This document shows positions 27,494 to 38,745 of a stretch of 64,000 nt of DNA, piece by piece (position 1 is the stretch's first letter; every line of letters starts with the position of its first letter). The notes beneath the pieces are model-generated. The model saw only the letters and a list, made by a program, of their open reading frames with translations. It did not search any database and had not been told where the DNA came from. Where the stretch lies: contig NZ_JQMM01000001.1 of NCBI RefSeq assembly GCF_000744735.1, forward strand, positions 1,860,001 through 1,924,000, written 5' to 3'. A program made the translations under genes and the position numbers. The stretch is from Porticoccus hydrocarbonoclasticus MCTG13d. Its GTDB lineage: Bacteria > Pseudomonadota > Gammaproteobacteria > Pseudomonadales > Porticoccaceae.

Positions 27494-28039
27494 ATGAGCA
27501 GAATCACAACAGTAACAGACGATCTGGCTAACCACGAACAGGCCGAACTGTTCACCGCCATCAAATCCAACTTGGGCATTGTGCCTAATTTCCTTCGCGT
27601 CTTTGCGAATTCACCTGATGCGCTGAAAGCCTTTCTCGGTTTTCACCATATTGCGGGTAATGGCTCACTGGATGCAGAAACTCGTGAGCGTATTGCACTG
27701 ACATTAGCTCAGAAAAATGAATGCGAATACTGCCTCTCAGCACACACCGCGATTGGTCGCAAGACCGGTTTGAATACCGCTGAAATCAACAGTAACCGTC
27801 AAGGAGACAGCCAGGATGCCAAAGCAGCGGTCGCTGTTAAGTTTTCACGCTCACTGGTTGAGCATCTCGGTGATGTCACCACAGCAGAAGTTCAGGAATT
27901 ACGTGATGCTGGTTTCACTGATGCCGATATTGTAGAAATCATTACTCACACTGGCATCAACTTACTGACCAATATTTTGAGTAAAGCCAGTCGCGTTGAT
28001 ATTGACTTCCCTAAAGTTAATCTGAACCAGGCAGCATAA
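27494..28039 (+). CDS. AhpD/carboxymuconolactone decarboxylase family peroxidase-like protein
   Basis: 181 residues with the AhpD-fold redox motif 'NECEYCLSAHTAIG' (E-C-x-x-C-x-x-x-H), the hallmark of alkylhydroperoxidase-type members. N-terminal 'LGIVPNFLRVFANSPDALKA' is typical. Likely peroxide or organic-peroxide reduction in the cytosol. AGGAG lies upstream of the ATG. First gene of an operon under the divergent LysR. Confidence 0.9.
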   Translation: MSRITTVTDDLANHEQAELFTAIKSNLGIVPNFLRVFANSPDALKAFLGFHHIAGNGSLDAETRERIALTLAQKNECEYCLSAHTAIGRKTGLNTAEINSNRQGDSQDAKAAVAVKFSRSLVEHLGDVTTAEVQELRDAGFTDADIVEIITHTGINLLTNILSKASRVDIDFPKVNLNQAA

Positions 28040-28049
28040 AGCAAAGCAG

Positions 28050-28070
28050 TGCCCGGCCTCAGGTCGGGCA
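28050..28070 (+). other. Stem-loop after the ahpD-type gene
   Basis: TGCCCGGCC / GGTCGGGCA (nine pairs including one G-T) with a TCA loop, 11 bases after the stop and without a T-run. It parallels the stem-loop after the first gene of the bufferin operon. Confidence 0.55.
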
Positions 28071-28090
28071 TTCATTCAGAGAGATCTCCT

Positions 28091-29371
28091 ATGGCCAGAG
28101 CATTTGCACAAATAGGCTTCACACCGAATGTTAGAAAAGTGCAATCGGAAATGGGTAGCCGACAGATCTATCAAGCCTTTGAGCAGGGTGCCGACGATTT
28201 CACTGCCATTGACTTGACGACGAAAAATTTTATTGCCGAACGTGACAGCTTTTATATGGCGACGACTAATCAGGATGGTTGGCCGTACATACAACATCGA
28301 GGTGGCCCCAGGGGATTTCTGAAAGTGATTGGAGAGAAAACCATTGGTTTTGCTGACTTCAGCGGCAACCGTCAATATCTTTCAGTAGGAAACCTTCATG
28401 GAAACAACAGAGTATGTCTTTTTCTGATGAGCTATGGTGAACGGCGCAGGCTCAAGATTTGGGGACGTGCTCAAGTGGTTGAAGAAATGGACAAACCTTC
28501 AGTGGTAGCCAAACTTGAAATGTCAGATTTCCGTGCGTCTGTAGAGCGTGGCATTGTTATTAATGTTGAGGCTTTTGATTGGAACTGCCCTAAATACATC
28601 ACTCCACGTTACACAAGAGATGAAATTGAGAAGATTTTTAGTCAAGAGCACACAAAAAACAGCAGGCAATTAAAAATGCTGCCCTACTCAGGCAAAGGCA
28701 GTTTGCCAATGATTATTTCAGCAGTCCGACAGCTCACAAAAGAAGTGAGAATTTATGAACTGCAACATGCAAAAGGGGCAGACCTCCCTGGGTATGAAGC
28801 AGGTGCTCATATCAGTGTGCCTGTCCAGCTTAGTGATGGCTCAAACTCAACGCATGCCTATTCACTGACAACGATAAAAAATCGACATCACTTTTATCAG
28901 ATCGCGGTGAAAAATGAAAACACTGGAGACGGCGGCTCTCATTTAATACACAAGCAGTGGCAAGTTGGTACTGAAATCAACATTGAGGCGCCTGAAAATT
29001 TCTTCCGTCTTCACAACGATGAACGGCATACCGTGCTTGTCGCTGGTGGAATAGGCATTACCCCCATCAAGTCAATGGCTGAAGAGCTAGAACAACGTGG
29101 CTCTTCATTTGAAATACATTACTCAGCCAAGTCTCGTCAGGCCATGCCGTTCTATGATGAGCTATCAGAATTGTTTCCAGACAAAGTGCATTTCTATTTC
29201 AGTCAGAAGCCTCACATCAATAAGCTCGTGTTTTCTACCTTGTTTTGTCAGGCAGGTCCTGACGCAGAGTATTACATCTGTGGGCCTCAACTTTTTATGA
29301 GAGCCGCACTACAAGCTGGAGCCGAAATGGGGATAGACAGAACCACAATCCATACGGAAAATTTCAATTGA
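28091..29371 (+). CDS. PNPOx-like / flavin reductase fusion protein lacking a ferredoxin domain
   Basis: About 426 residues. The N-terminal split-barrel domain (about 40-180) is pyridoxamine-phosphate-oxidase-like ('DSFYMATTNQDGWPYIQHRG'). The C-terminal part is a ferredoxin-NADP-reductase-like module: flavin region 'THAYSLTTI', pyridine-nucleotide region 'VAGGIGITPIKSM', and 'YYICGPQLFM'. Related fusions usually end in a plant-type 2Fe-2S domain; this one stops at 'IHTENFN' just where that domain would begin. The usual flavin-phosphate Arg of the RxYS motif is His here. Start: ATG 28091, about ten bases after AGAG. Probably a redox or electrophile-detoxifying enzyme. Confidence 0.82.
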   Translation: MARAFAQIGFTPNVRKVQSEMGSRQIYQAFEQGADDFTAIDLTTKNFIAERDSFYMATTNQDGWPYIQHRGGPRGFLKVIGEKTIGFADFSGNRQYLSVGNLHGNNRVCLFLMSYGERRRLKIWGRAQVVEEMDKPSVVAKLEMSDFRASVERGIVINVEAFDWNCPKYITPRYTRDEIEKIFSQEHTKNSRQLKMLPYSGKGSLPMIISAVRQLTKEVRIYELQHAKGADLPGYEAGAHISVPVQLSDGSNSTHAYSLTTIKNRHHFYQIAVKNENTGDGGSHLIHKQWQVGTEINIEAPENFFRLHNDERHTVLVAGGIGITPIKSMAEELEQRGSSFEIHYSAKSRQAMPFYDELSELFPDKVHFYFSQKPHINKLVFSTLFCQAGPDAEYYICGPQLFMRAALQAGAEMGIDRTTIHTENFN

Positions 29372-29386
29372 ATGAGGCAATTAGAC

Positions 29387-29986
29387 ATGGTTCTTTATAA
29401 CATCGCATTGTCTGGCAACTGCCATAAAGTACGACTGATGTTAAGTTTTTTAGGCATCGATTATAAATTGCACGATCTGGATTTAGGCGCTTCTGAACAA
29501 ACCAGTGATGACTATCTGGCATTGAATCCGTTTGGGCAGGCACCGGTACTGAATGACAACGGCACGCTTGTTCGAGACAGTCAGGCGATTTTGATTTACC
29601 TGGCAAAAAAGTATGGTGCAGAAAATTGGTGGCCAGAGAATCATGATGAGTTGGCTCAAATCGTGGCCTGGTTATCCACGGCAGCCAATGAGGTTCAGAA
29701 TGGACCGGCCCGGCTTCGTGTCCATTATAAGTTTGGTCGTCAGATTGATTTCAAGCACGCGACTGATACCAGTAACAAAGTGCTGAAAATTATTGATAGT
29801 CACCTCTCAGGGAGACATTGGCTGGTCGGAGATACTCCCACCATCGCTGACATAGCACTATACCCCTATCTTGCTTTAATGCACGAAGGTCATATTGATA
29901 TGACCCCTTATCGACATATTCAGACCTGGAGAACAAGGTTTGAAGGTCTATCTGATTATCTGGCAATGCCAGGCATTTTTGAATAA
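29387..29986 (+). CDS. Glutathione S-transferase family protein
   Basis: 199 residues. The thioredoxin-like N-domain has '[20 protein letters not shown]' and '[20 protein letters not shown]' (cis-Pro and glutathione gamma-glutamyl site). The all-helical C-domain has '[19 protein letters not shown]'. The ATG at 29387 has GAGG nine bases upstream. It follows the flavoreductase almost directly and is in the LysR-associated operon; likely electrophile or peroxide conjugation. Confidence 0.9.
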   Translation: MVLYNIALSGNCHKVRLMLSFLGIDYKLHDLDLGASEQTSDDYLALNPFGQAPVLNDNGTLVRDSQAILIYLAKKYGAENWWPENHDELAQIVAWLSTAANEVQNGPARLRVHYKFGRQIDFKHATDTSNKVLKIIDSHLSGRHWLVGDTPTIADIALYPYLALMHEGHIDMTPYRHIQTWRTRFEGLSDYLAMPGIFE

Positions 29987-30005
29987 CTATATTCTGGAGC
30001 AAACA

Positions 30006-30479
30006 ATGACAACCGACACTAAACCCCCACTTCCTCCCTTTACTGAAGAATCCGCAATCAAAAAGGTAAGACTCGCAGAAGATGCCTGGAATAGTCGAGA
30101 CCCTGAGCGTGTATCTCAAGTGTATACAGAAGACACCATCTGGCGTAACAGAGCAGATTTTCCTCGTGGTCGTAAAGAAGTGAAAGGCTTTTTGCAAAGT
30201 AAATGGGTAAAAGAGCTGGACTATCGACTGATTAAAGAGCTTTGGGCTTTTGAGAATAACCGTATTGCAGTTCGATTTGCCTACGAATGGCATGATGACA
30301 GCGGTAACTGGTTCCGTTCGTATGGCAACGAAAACTGGGAATTTAATTCGGATGGTCTGATGCAGCGACGTTTCGCCTGTATTAATGACTTACCTATTAA
30401 AGAGTCTGAGCGTTTATTTCATTGGCCTCTTGGAAGAAGGCCCGATAATCACCCTAGCCTGAGTGATTTAAATCTTTAA
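30006..30479 (+). CDS. DUF1348 / NTF2-like (SnoaL-fold) protein
   Basis: 157 residues with a good GGAG site six bases before the ATG. Family features: '[26 protein letters not shown]' segment, '[19 protein letters not shown]', '[24 protein letters not shown]' and a C-terminal 'DLPI..SER'. The fold is a small alpha+beta cone used by many unrelated enzymes; function unknown. Last gene of the LysR-associated operon. Confidence 0.87.
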   Translation: MTTDTKPPLPPFTEESAIKKVRLAEDAWNSRDPERVSQVYTEDTIWRNRADFPRGRKEVKGFLQSKWVKELDYRLIKELWAFENNRIAVRFAYEWHDDSGNWFRSYGNENWEFNSDGLMQRRFACINDLPIKESERLFHWPLGRRPDNHPSLSDLNL

Positions 30480-30516
30480 TTTATTGAATGCGCTTTGGAA
30501 AAGGATGTCCAGAGCA

Positions 30517-30969
30517 TTATTGAGAACCTGTGGAAATTCCGACTTCACATCTTTTTATAAAAGCCGACCAGGTGTCGTTTGGCTCCCAGTCAGGGAATAT
30601 GTATCTCCTGGCATCCTCTTTGGTTTTCTTTTTAACGAGGCGGTTGTAGAGGTAAAGAAAAGCAGACGCCCTGTAATTCAATGCACAATGAACCCAGACT
30701 TTCTTTGCTGAAAAAGCTTCCATTGCATCGTAGAAGGCGTGCAAGTGTGATAACTCCGGCGCATCAAATGGTACAGGGATATGAATGTAAGTCATACCCG
30801 TTGAGGTGACCAGATAGCCCTCATCTGACAGGGCACTCTTTGAATCAGGCATCGACAGGTTTATGACTACCTGGAACCCTTGTTTTGCTATGAGACTGAA
30901 GTCCTCTCGAGCTGGCTGGCCGGAGCTTGATAACATGGGTGATATTTTTAAATAGTTTTTGACTTTCAT
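30517..30969 (-). CDS. DUF442-type protein tyrosine phosphatase-like protein
   Basis: 150 residues. It resembles the phosphatase-like proteins that open 'ISPMLSSSGQPAREDFSLIAKQGF' in two parts and end with a P-loop 'VHCALNYRASAF'. In the usual phosphatase P-loop Cys and Arg are five residues apart (HCx5R); here I count HCx4R, a variant known to me in this subfamily. Function unknown; some relatives are linked to sulfide or thiol metabolism. Convergent with the DUF1348 gene and next to the IS remnant. Confidence 0.78.
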   Translation of the reverse strand: MKVKNYLKISPMLSSSGQPAREDFSLIAKQGFQVVINLSMPDSKSALSDEGYLVTSTGMTYIHIPVPFDAPELSHLHAFYDAMEAFSAKKVWVHCALNYRASAFLYLYNRLVKKKTKEDARRYIFPDWEPNDTWSAFIKRCEVGISTGSQ

Positions 30970-31059
30970 GCCGTGAACACCAGAGCTTTAGAGCAAAAAT
31001 TAAAGCTTCGTATATCCCCATGATTAAGTGTAAGTAACAGTGGTTTGAATCGCCACTGG

Positions 31060-31775
31060 TTAACTAGATAGACACTTCTCTGCCTCATTAAAATACCGAC
31101 GTTCGTACTCTACAGACGACAATCCATCATTGGAACCATGGCGCCTTTTAGGGTTATAAAACATCTCAATATAGTTGAACACATCCATTTTTGCTGCTTC
31201 TCGAGAGGGATAGATTTTCCATTTGATTCGTTCACGCTTCAATAGTTGGAAGAAGCTTTCATCTACAGCATTGTCATGACAATTACCACGCCGACTCATA
31301 CTGCCATCAGCAGTGCATCCCAAACCAGTTCCTTTATTATCCGTTTGGTCATGGACCAGCCAATGATACGTCGGAAGAACAAGTCCATGACCGTACCTAG
31401 TACAGCCACCCTTCAAGGGTTTTGATGTAGGCGATGTCCGTTACCAACGCCTGATCGGGTTGTGTCGGGTTAAATCGCCTTTCCAGCACATTGGACGTGA
31501 CCACATGTTGTTCGCCGCCTCGTGATCAGGGTTTGCGATACCCCACTTGAGCCTCAAGGCAAGAAAGCGTTATCAGTCGATGCACACGATTAATGCCGCA
31601 ATACTCACCCGTGTCCCTTGCGGTAACCATAGACACAACCGGACTCAAGCCAATATTGCTCAATCAACCCTGTAAGACGATCATCCACTTTTTGTCAGTT
31701 GAACTGAGGGCTGCTTATCCAGGCATAGTACCCACTCGGGATGGCTTGCGAAAAACGCCACGCCTTTTTTAGCAG
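31060..31775 (-). pseudogene. IS3-family transposase OrfB, frameshifted
   Basis: Reading leftward in changing frames: 'SGYYAWISSPQ', 'DDRLTGLIEQYWLESGCVYG', 'GINRVHRLI', 'QVGYRKP', 'RRFNPTQPDQALVTDIAYIK', then 'SMSRRGNCHDNAVDESFFQL' and 'FNYIEMFYNPKRRHGSNDGL'. These are in the right order for the integrase core (DDE residues D in TDIAYI, E in DESFF), but at least three frameshifts or stops break it. Confidence 0.85.
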
Positions 31776-31777
31776 TT

Positions 31778-32023
31778 AAGATTGAAGCGGTCAAACAGGT
31801 CACGGTGGCTGGGCAGTGGCGGATGTCGTAAAGCAAGTTGGCACTACCACCCACAGTCTCTATACCTGGATTAAGCTCCATGGGCCTGACTTACAGCATC
31901 GTAAAGTGCTGGAGGAAACGGCCGAGATTAGACGCCTGTAAAAAGAACTCAAGCGTGTCACCGAGGGACGTGACATTCTTCGGGATAGCGTTTACCACTC
32001 ATATTCCCCTCTCTTTGGGTTAG
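31778..32023 (+). pseudogene. IS3-family OrfA fragment, opposite orientation to OrfB
   Basis: Rightward: 'KIEAVKQVTVAGQW', a frame change, 'ADVVKQVGTTTHSLYTWIK', 'KVLEETAEIRRL', a stop at 31939-31941, then 'KELKRVTEGRDILR'. This is the HTH and leucine-zipper part of OrfA. Its strand is opposite to orfB, whereas in intact elements both lie on one strand. Confidence 0.8.
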
Positions 32024-32066
32024 TTTATCTAACCGAAAGGTGTCTAGAAAATTAGTGGCGATTCAA

Positions 32067-32117
32067 GCTAAAGCTAATACGGATATCTTCGGTGCTGCCG
32101 ATGCCATGAAAAAATAG
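32067..32117 (+). pseudogene. Possible C-terminal tail of a gene cut by the IS
   Basis: Directly after the right IS end, one frame reads AKANTDIFGAADAMKK then TAG. It looks like the end of a protein whose front was lost at the insertion. The family is not recognised, and no matching front part is seen left of the IS. Confidence 0.3.
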
Positions 32118-32301
32118 ATTTTCTGAAATAGGCAAAGAGCATAAATGAATATAATGCTGGGTATACTAGGTTAGTAGATTTTCTTCCCCTGAGGGGCAGA
32201 AGACCCGCACGCTCACCAACCCTCTTTACAAAAAGGGAGAATCTAGGCTGATTTTTTGAACAAGCGAACAGGTCGTCGATCCAATGGGGATGTATTATTT
32301 C

Positions 32302-33657
32302 CTACCTTGCATCACGCATGGTCACAAATTCTTCAGCTGCAGTGGGATGAATACCTATAGTGGCATCAAAATCCGCTTTGGTAGCACCCATTTTTACAGC
32401 AATCGCGATTCCCTGGATGATTTCACCGGCACCCTCACCCACCATGTGGCAACCAACCACCCTGTCGTTGTCATTGACAACTATCAGTTTCATAAAGACT
32501 TTCCCGTCTCCGCCGCCCAGTGTCTCTTTCATCGCTCTGAATCTACTGCGATAAATACGTATGTTATCGCCGTATTGCCCTCTGGCCTGCTCTTCCGTCA
32601 ATCCGACAGATGCCGTATTGGGTTGACTGAATACGGCTGTGGGAATATTTGTATAATCAATCGTCGTGGGGACACCGGTGACAAGAGTTTTAGTCAGTGC
32701 CATACCCTCGTTAATGGCGACGGGCGTTAATTCAACTCGACCAATGACATCACCAATGGCATAAATTGATGGTTCTGCCGTTTGGAAATAGTCATCTACA
32801 ATGATCGCACCATTGGAGCGGGTTTCAATGCTTGTATTCTCAAGGCCAAGTCCGTCAATGTTTGGGTGGCGACCTGTCGCATACATCACAAGGCCTGCTT
32901 CAATACTGTCACCACTATTGAGGACTGCCCTGAAAAGACCGTTATCCATTTTTTCTATATTCTCGATTTCAGTTGAGAAATGAAGTGTAACACCTTGTTT
33001 TTCAACTTCCTCCTTTAGCACTTCACGCACATCCTGATCAAAACCACGAAGAAACAGGTCACCGCGATACAATAAGTGAGTGTCAACGCCGAGCCCATTG
33101 AATATCCCGGCAAATTCAATGGCGATATAGCCGCCACCCACGATCACTATGCGCTCAGGGAGGCTATCCAGATAAAAAGCTTCATTAGATGTAATGGCGT
33201 ATTCTTTACCGGGTAAGTCCGGCACAAAGGGTGTACCCCCCGTGGCAATCAATATTTTTTTGCACCGGTATACCTGGTCATTTACTTCAACACTGTCTGG
33301 TCCGAGGATTTTGGCCCAACCTTCAACCAGCTCCACACCGGCCTTATCAAGTAAATTGCCGTAGATATCATTGAGCCGCTGGATTTCACGATTTTTATTA
33401 TCCCGAAGGGTGGGCCAATCGAAACTTGACTCACCCACATGCCAACCGAAGCCCTTGGCAGTACGAAACTCCTCGCGGAACGACGATGCATATACAAAAA
33501 GTTTTTTGGGAACACAGCCGACATTGACGCAGGTCCCACCAAGATACTGGGATTCGGCTACCACGACTCGCAGCCCCTGCTGGGCGCACATGCGTGCTGT
33601 TCTTACTCCGCCAGAACCAGCACCAATCACAAACAGGTCAACATCATGGTCAGCCAT
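32302..33657 (-). CDS. gor: Glutathione-disulfide reductase
   Basis: NADPH-dependent flavoenzyme keeping glutathione reduced. 451 residues: FAD motif '[12 protein letters not shown]', redox pair in '[14 protein letters not shown]', NADPH motif '[13 protein letters not shown]', second FAD motif '[16 protein letters not shown]', and the C-terminal catalytic His-Glu 'GIHPTAAEE'. AGGAG lies about six bases before the ATG. It lies next to the accessory operon encoding a glutathione transferase, and downstream of cysG on the same strand (21 bases). Confidence 0.95.
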   Translation of the reverse strand: MADHDVDLFVIGAGSGGVRTARMCAQQGLRVVVAESQYLGGTCVNVGCVPKKLFVYASSFREEFRTAKGFGWHVGESSFDWPTLRDNKNREIQRLNDIYGNLLDKAGVELVEGWAKILGPDSVEVNDQVYRCKKILIATGGTPFVPDLPGKEYAITSNEAFYLDSLPERIVIVGGGYIAIEFAGIFNGLGVDTHLLYRGDLFLRGFDQDVREVLKEEVEKQGVTLHFSTEIENIEKMDNGLFRAVLNSGDSIEAGLVMYATGRHPNIDGLGLENTSIETRSNGAIIVDDYFQTAEPSIYAIGDVIGRVELTPVAINEGMALTKTLVTGVPTTIDYTNIPTAVFSQPNTASVGLTEEQARGQYGDNIRIYRSRFRAMKETLGGGDGKVFMKLIVVNDNDRVVGCHMVGEGAGEIIQGIAIAVKMGATKADFDATIGIHPTAAEEFVTMRDAR

Positions 33658-33678
33658 GATTTCTCCTCAATTTCAGGT

Positions 33679-35058
33679 TTATTGTTTAAACCAGGACAGT
33701 TTCTCGTGAAGTTTGACCACATCACCCACAATGATCAAGGTGGGGGCTTTGGCATTGGCTTCACGAACTTTATCTGGCAAAGTTTTTAAGTCGCCAATAA
33801 AGACCCGTTGATTGGCAGTTGTGCCCTTCTCTATCAGAGCTGCCGGTGTCCCGGCTGCCTTTCCGCGTCGAATCAGCTCTCGGCAAATACTTTCCAGTCC
33901 ACTGAGCCCCATATAAAACACCAGGGTCTGGTTGGGTGAAACAAGATCCTGCCAGTTCAAATCCAGTGAATTGTCTTTCAGGTGGCCTGTTATGAAGCGC
34001 ACCGACTGTGCATAATCCCGGTGGGTCAGGGGTATGCCCGCATAGCTGGCACAACCTGAGGCGGCTGTTATACCCGGTACAACCTGAAAAGGAATTCCAT
34101 ATTCCGCCAGGTGTGAAATTTCTTCGCCACCACGGCCAAAAATAAAAGGGTCGCCTCCCTTCAGGCGCAAAACACGTTTGCCCTGCAGGGCATATTCAGC
34201 AAGCTTTTCATTGATATTATCCTGCGTAACCGGATGGTCTCCAGCAGTTTTTCCCACATAGACCAACTCTGCATCACGGCGCACCAGCGCCAACACTTCC
34301 TTTGAAACCAACCGGTCATAAAGGACGATATCTGCCTTCTGCATCAAGCGCAGTGCACGAAATGTCAGAAGATCCGGATCGCCCGGCCCGCCTCCAACCA
34401 GATACACCTCTCCGAGTTTTTTCGAAGCGGGATTAGCTAATTTCTGCTGAATGCGACTCTCGGCTTCATCCAGTTTTTCTGCGTAAACCAATTCAGCAAT
34501 GTCACCTTCAAAAACATCTTCCCAGAAAGCTTTACGAGAAAGACCATCAGCTATTTTACGCTTAACCAGATCACGATATTTTCCCGCCAATGCAGCAAGC
34601 TTGCCATAACCAGACGGGATTGATGATTCCAGCCGGGTACGAAGCATTCTCGCTAACACCGGCGCGGTACCCGCACTGCTGATGGCAATTTGTACTGGTG
34701 ACCGGTCAACAATAGAGGGAAAAATGACGCTACACAGTTCAGGGCTGTCTACCACGTTGACAGGAATGTTCTTGGTCTGGGCGAGCGCTGAGATACGCCT
34801 GTTAACCGCTGTGTCATTCGTGGCCGCAACCACCAAGACCGCTCCATTGAGGTCAGCATCCTCAAACTCACGGTTTACAAGTGTCAGGCAAAATTCACGG
34901 GCCAGTTTTTGAATGGATGAATTAATCTCTGGTGCAATTACCTCAATAGCAGCGCCAACAGCAATTAGCTGACGAAGCTTTCGCAGGGCTATTTCGCCGC
35001 CACCAACCATGACACAGCGCCTATCGCGGAGATTATGAAATAACGGTAACAGGTCCAT
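33679..35058 (-). CDS. cysG: Siroheme synthase CysG
   Basis: Trifunctional enzyme making siroheme for sulfite/nitrite reductase. The N-terminal half is precorrin-2 dehydrogenase/ferrochelatase (NAD site '[13 protein letters not shown]', '[15 protein letters not shown]'). The C-terminal half, from about residue 216, is uroporphyrinogen-III methyltransferase ('[19 protein letters not shown]', '[16 protein letters not shown]'). 459 residues, full length. Downstream of serS, as in pseudomonads. Confidence 0.96.
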   Translation of the reverse strand: MDLLPLFHNLRDRRCVMVGGGEIALRKLRQLIAVGAAIEVIAPEINSSIQKLAREFCLTLVNREFEDADLNGAVLVVAATNDTAVNRRISALAQTKNIPVNVVDSPELCSVIFPSIVDRSPVQIAISSAGTAPVLARMLRTRLESSIPSGYGKLAALAGKYRDLVKRKIADGLSRKAFWEDVFEGDIAELVYAEKLDEAESRIQQKLANPASKKLGEVYLVGGGPGDPDLLTFRALRLMQKADIVLYDRLVSKEVLALVRRDAELVYVGKTAGDHPVTQDNINEKLAEYALQGKRVLRLKGGDPFIFGRGGEEISHLAEYGIPFQVVPGITAASGCASYAGIPLTHRDYAQSVRFITGHLKDNSLDLNWQDLVSPNQTLVFYMGLSGLESICRELIRRGKAAGTPAALIEKGTTANQRVFIGDLKTLPDKVREANAKAPTLIIVGDVVKLHEKLSWFKQ

Positions 35059-35086
35059 GGTTAAACTCTGGCTCTAAGACGCCCAA

Positions 35087-36758
<1,672 letters not shown>

Positions 36759-36759
<1 letters not shown>

Positions 36760-38093
36760 CAATCATTCCCCTGATAACGTTTGACAGTGCTCGCTCCATC
36801 AAGAGTACGAAGATGGCGTAGTTTTTCGGCAATCTGTTTCTCTAACCCCCGGTCTGAAGGGAAGTAGTACTGCTTGTTTTTGAGCGCCTCGGGAAAATAA
36901 TTTTCTCCGGGTGAGTAGGCCCCTGGCTCATTGTGCGAATAACGATATTCTGCGCCATAATCAAGGGATTTCATCAGCGCTGTGGGTGCATTTCGCAAAT
37001 GCAGGGGAACATCATGGCTTGGCATTCTGCGCACATCATCTTTGGCCTGATTAAAGGCCTGATAAACAGCATTGCTCTTGGGGGCTGCCGCAAGATAGAG
37101 AACAGCTTGGGCAATAGTCAACTCGCCCTCGGGACTACCCAAACGCTCCTGGGTTTGCCAGGCATCAAGGGCAATACTCAAAGCTCGCGGATCAGCATTG
37201 CCAATATCCTCACTGGCCATTCTTACCACACGGCGGGCGATGTAAAGAGGGTCACAGCCACCATCCAGCATGCGTGTATACCAATAGAGTGCAGCATCCG
37301 GTGATGAGCCTCTTACCGCCTTGTGTAGTGCGGAAATCTGATCATAAAAGTATTCCCCACCCTTGTCGTAGCGACGGGTATCACCCAGCAATACTTCTTC
37401 TACCGTTTCCCGAGTGATCTGTCCGTCGTTCCCGAGATCACTGGCAATTTCCAGCAGATTCAGGGCTTTTCTGGCATCGCCATCCGCAGCAGCCACCAGT
37501 AACTGTACGGCATCCTCTGCAATATCGAACTTTCCTGCGCCCAAGCCTCTTTCAGTATCACTCAGGGCATGTTGAATGATGCGTGTCAGTTGCACAGTAT
37601 CAAGACTGCGCAAAACGTATACGCGGCAACGCGAAAGCAATGCATTGTTCAGCTCAAAAGATGGGTTTTCCGTGGTTGCGCCGATCAGTGCGATAGTGCC
37701 ATCTTCCACATAGGGTAAAAAAGCATCCTGTTGTGATTTATTGAAACGGTGTACTTCGTCAACAAAAAGTATCGTCCGGCGGGATTGTTGATCACGAATC
37801 GCTTGGGCCTGAGCAATCGCAGCCCTGATCTCTTTTACCCCGACCAAAACGGCAGAAACCGCTTCCAGGTGGGCATCCACAGAATTGGCCACTAGGCGTG
37901 CGAGAGTGGTTTTGCCCACCCCTGGAGGACCCCAAAAGACCATTGAATGTAGTTGGCCACATTGGATTGCCTCACGAAGAGACCGCCCTTCACCTATCAA
38001 ATGTGCTTGCCCGGCAAACTCCTCAAGCGAACGCGGGCGCATTCGGGCTGCCAGTGGCTGGACGATATTCCGGGCGAACAGATCACTAGTCAT
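36759..38093 (-). CDS. rarA: Replication-associated recombination protein A (MgsA/RarA)
   Basis: AAA+ ATPase acting at stalled replication forks. Walker A 'GPPGVGKTTLARL', Walker B 'ILFVDEVHRFNKSQQ', sensor 'GATTENPSFELN' and arginine finger region, then the C-terminal tetramerisation domain. The ATG at 38093 gives about 444 residues and overlaps lolA by eight bases; an in-frame TTG at 38108 is closer to a GGAGG but less likely. Part of the ftsK-lolA-rarA-crcB-serS set. Confidence 0.95.
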
Positions 38094-38733
38094 CGCGGAG
38101 AATATCAACCCCCTCCGGTGGTATAAATGTAAACAACTCGGGAGATAGCTGGCAATTCAATTCAGTATTAGAGAACTCGATTTCAGTGCGTTGGCCCAGA
38201 CCATCCCAGAGTTTCATGCCAGTGGGTTTCTTGCCAGCAAAACTGAGCGTCAGCTTTTCATAGAGATTGTCATCCGTCAGTGGAATCAAGGTGAAAACCG
38301 ACAGCTGGCCGTGCTCCACAGACACCTGATAAGTCTGTTCAAGCGCAGCCAGATCACCAATAAAAAGGACTGCCGGCGTTCGGCTAAGATCATTACTAAA
38401 AGACCGAACAGTTACCTGCTCAAGATCGGGATCAAACAGCCAGAGCGTTGTGCCATCAGAAACAATCAATTGCTCCATGGGTGGGGCTGTTTCCCATCGC
38501 ACCTGGCCTGGCCTGGCAGCCTGAAGTTGGCCTGAGGTTTGCTGCAGGAGATCACCTTCAGTGGCATAAACGGTCTGAATAAACGCTGTATCCAGCGTAT
38601 TCAGATCAATCAGTTGTGCACGCAGCTTTTGGGCGGCATCTGCCGCACCTTCAGCAAAGAGCGCAGTGCTGATCAACAACATGAAAAGCAGGAAAAGCGA
38701 CTGCCAAACTCTATTCAACTGTGCCAGCCTCAT
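38086..38733 (-). CDS. lolA: Outer-membrane lipoprotein carrier protein LolA
   Basis: Periplasmic chaperone ferrying lipoproteins from LolCDE to LolB. A signal peptide (about residues 1-28, 'SLFLLFMLLISTALFAEG') precedes the half-barrel fold; 'QLQAARPGQVRWETAPPMEQ' and 'LIVSDGTTLWLFDPDLEQV' segments are typical. 215 residues from the ATG at 38733. It starts 12 bases after the ftsK stop and overlaps rarA. Confidence 0.94.
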   Translation of the reverse strand: MRLAQLNRVWQSLFLLFMLLISTALFAEGAADAAQKLRAQLIDLNTLDTAFIQTVYATEGDLLQQTSGQLQAARPGQVRWETAPPMEQLIVSDGTTLWLFDPDLEQVTVRSFSNDLSRTPAVLFIGDLAALEQTYQVSVEHGQLSVFTLIPLTDDNLYEKLTLSFAGKKPTGMKLWDGLGQRTEIEFSNTELNCQLSPELFTFIPPEGVDILRDD

Positions 38734-38745
38734 CAATGATGTCCA

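Larger units (their letters stand above)
31045..32066. mobile_element. Degenerate IS3-family insertion sequence with internal inversion
   Basis: Both ends carry inverted copies of the same sequence: TTGAATCGCCACT at 31045-31057 and its complement AGTGGCGATTCAA at 32054-32066, each followed inward by AGACAC. Inside are a leftward orfB pseudogene and a rightward orfA pseudogene, so orfA is inverted relative to the normal order. Total length about 1.02 kb, short for IS3. No clear target duplication flanks it. Confidence 0.8.

Noticed and set aside
32181-32201. Hairpin TTCTTCCCC-TGA-GGGGCAGAA as gor terminator
   Set aside because: Lies 100 bases beyond the gor stop with no T-run on the minus strand; not convincing.
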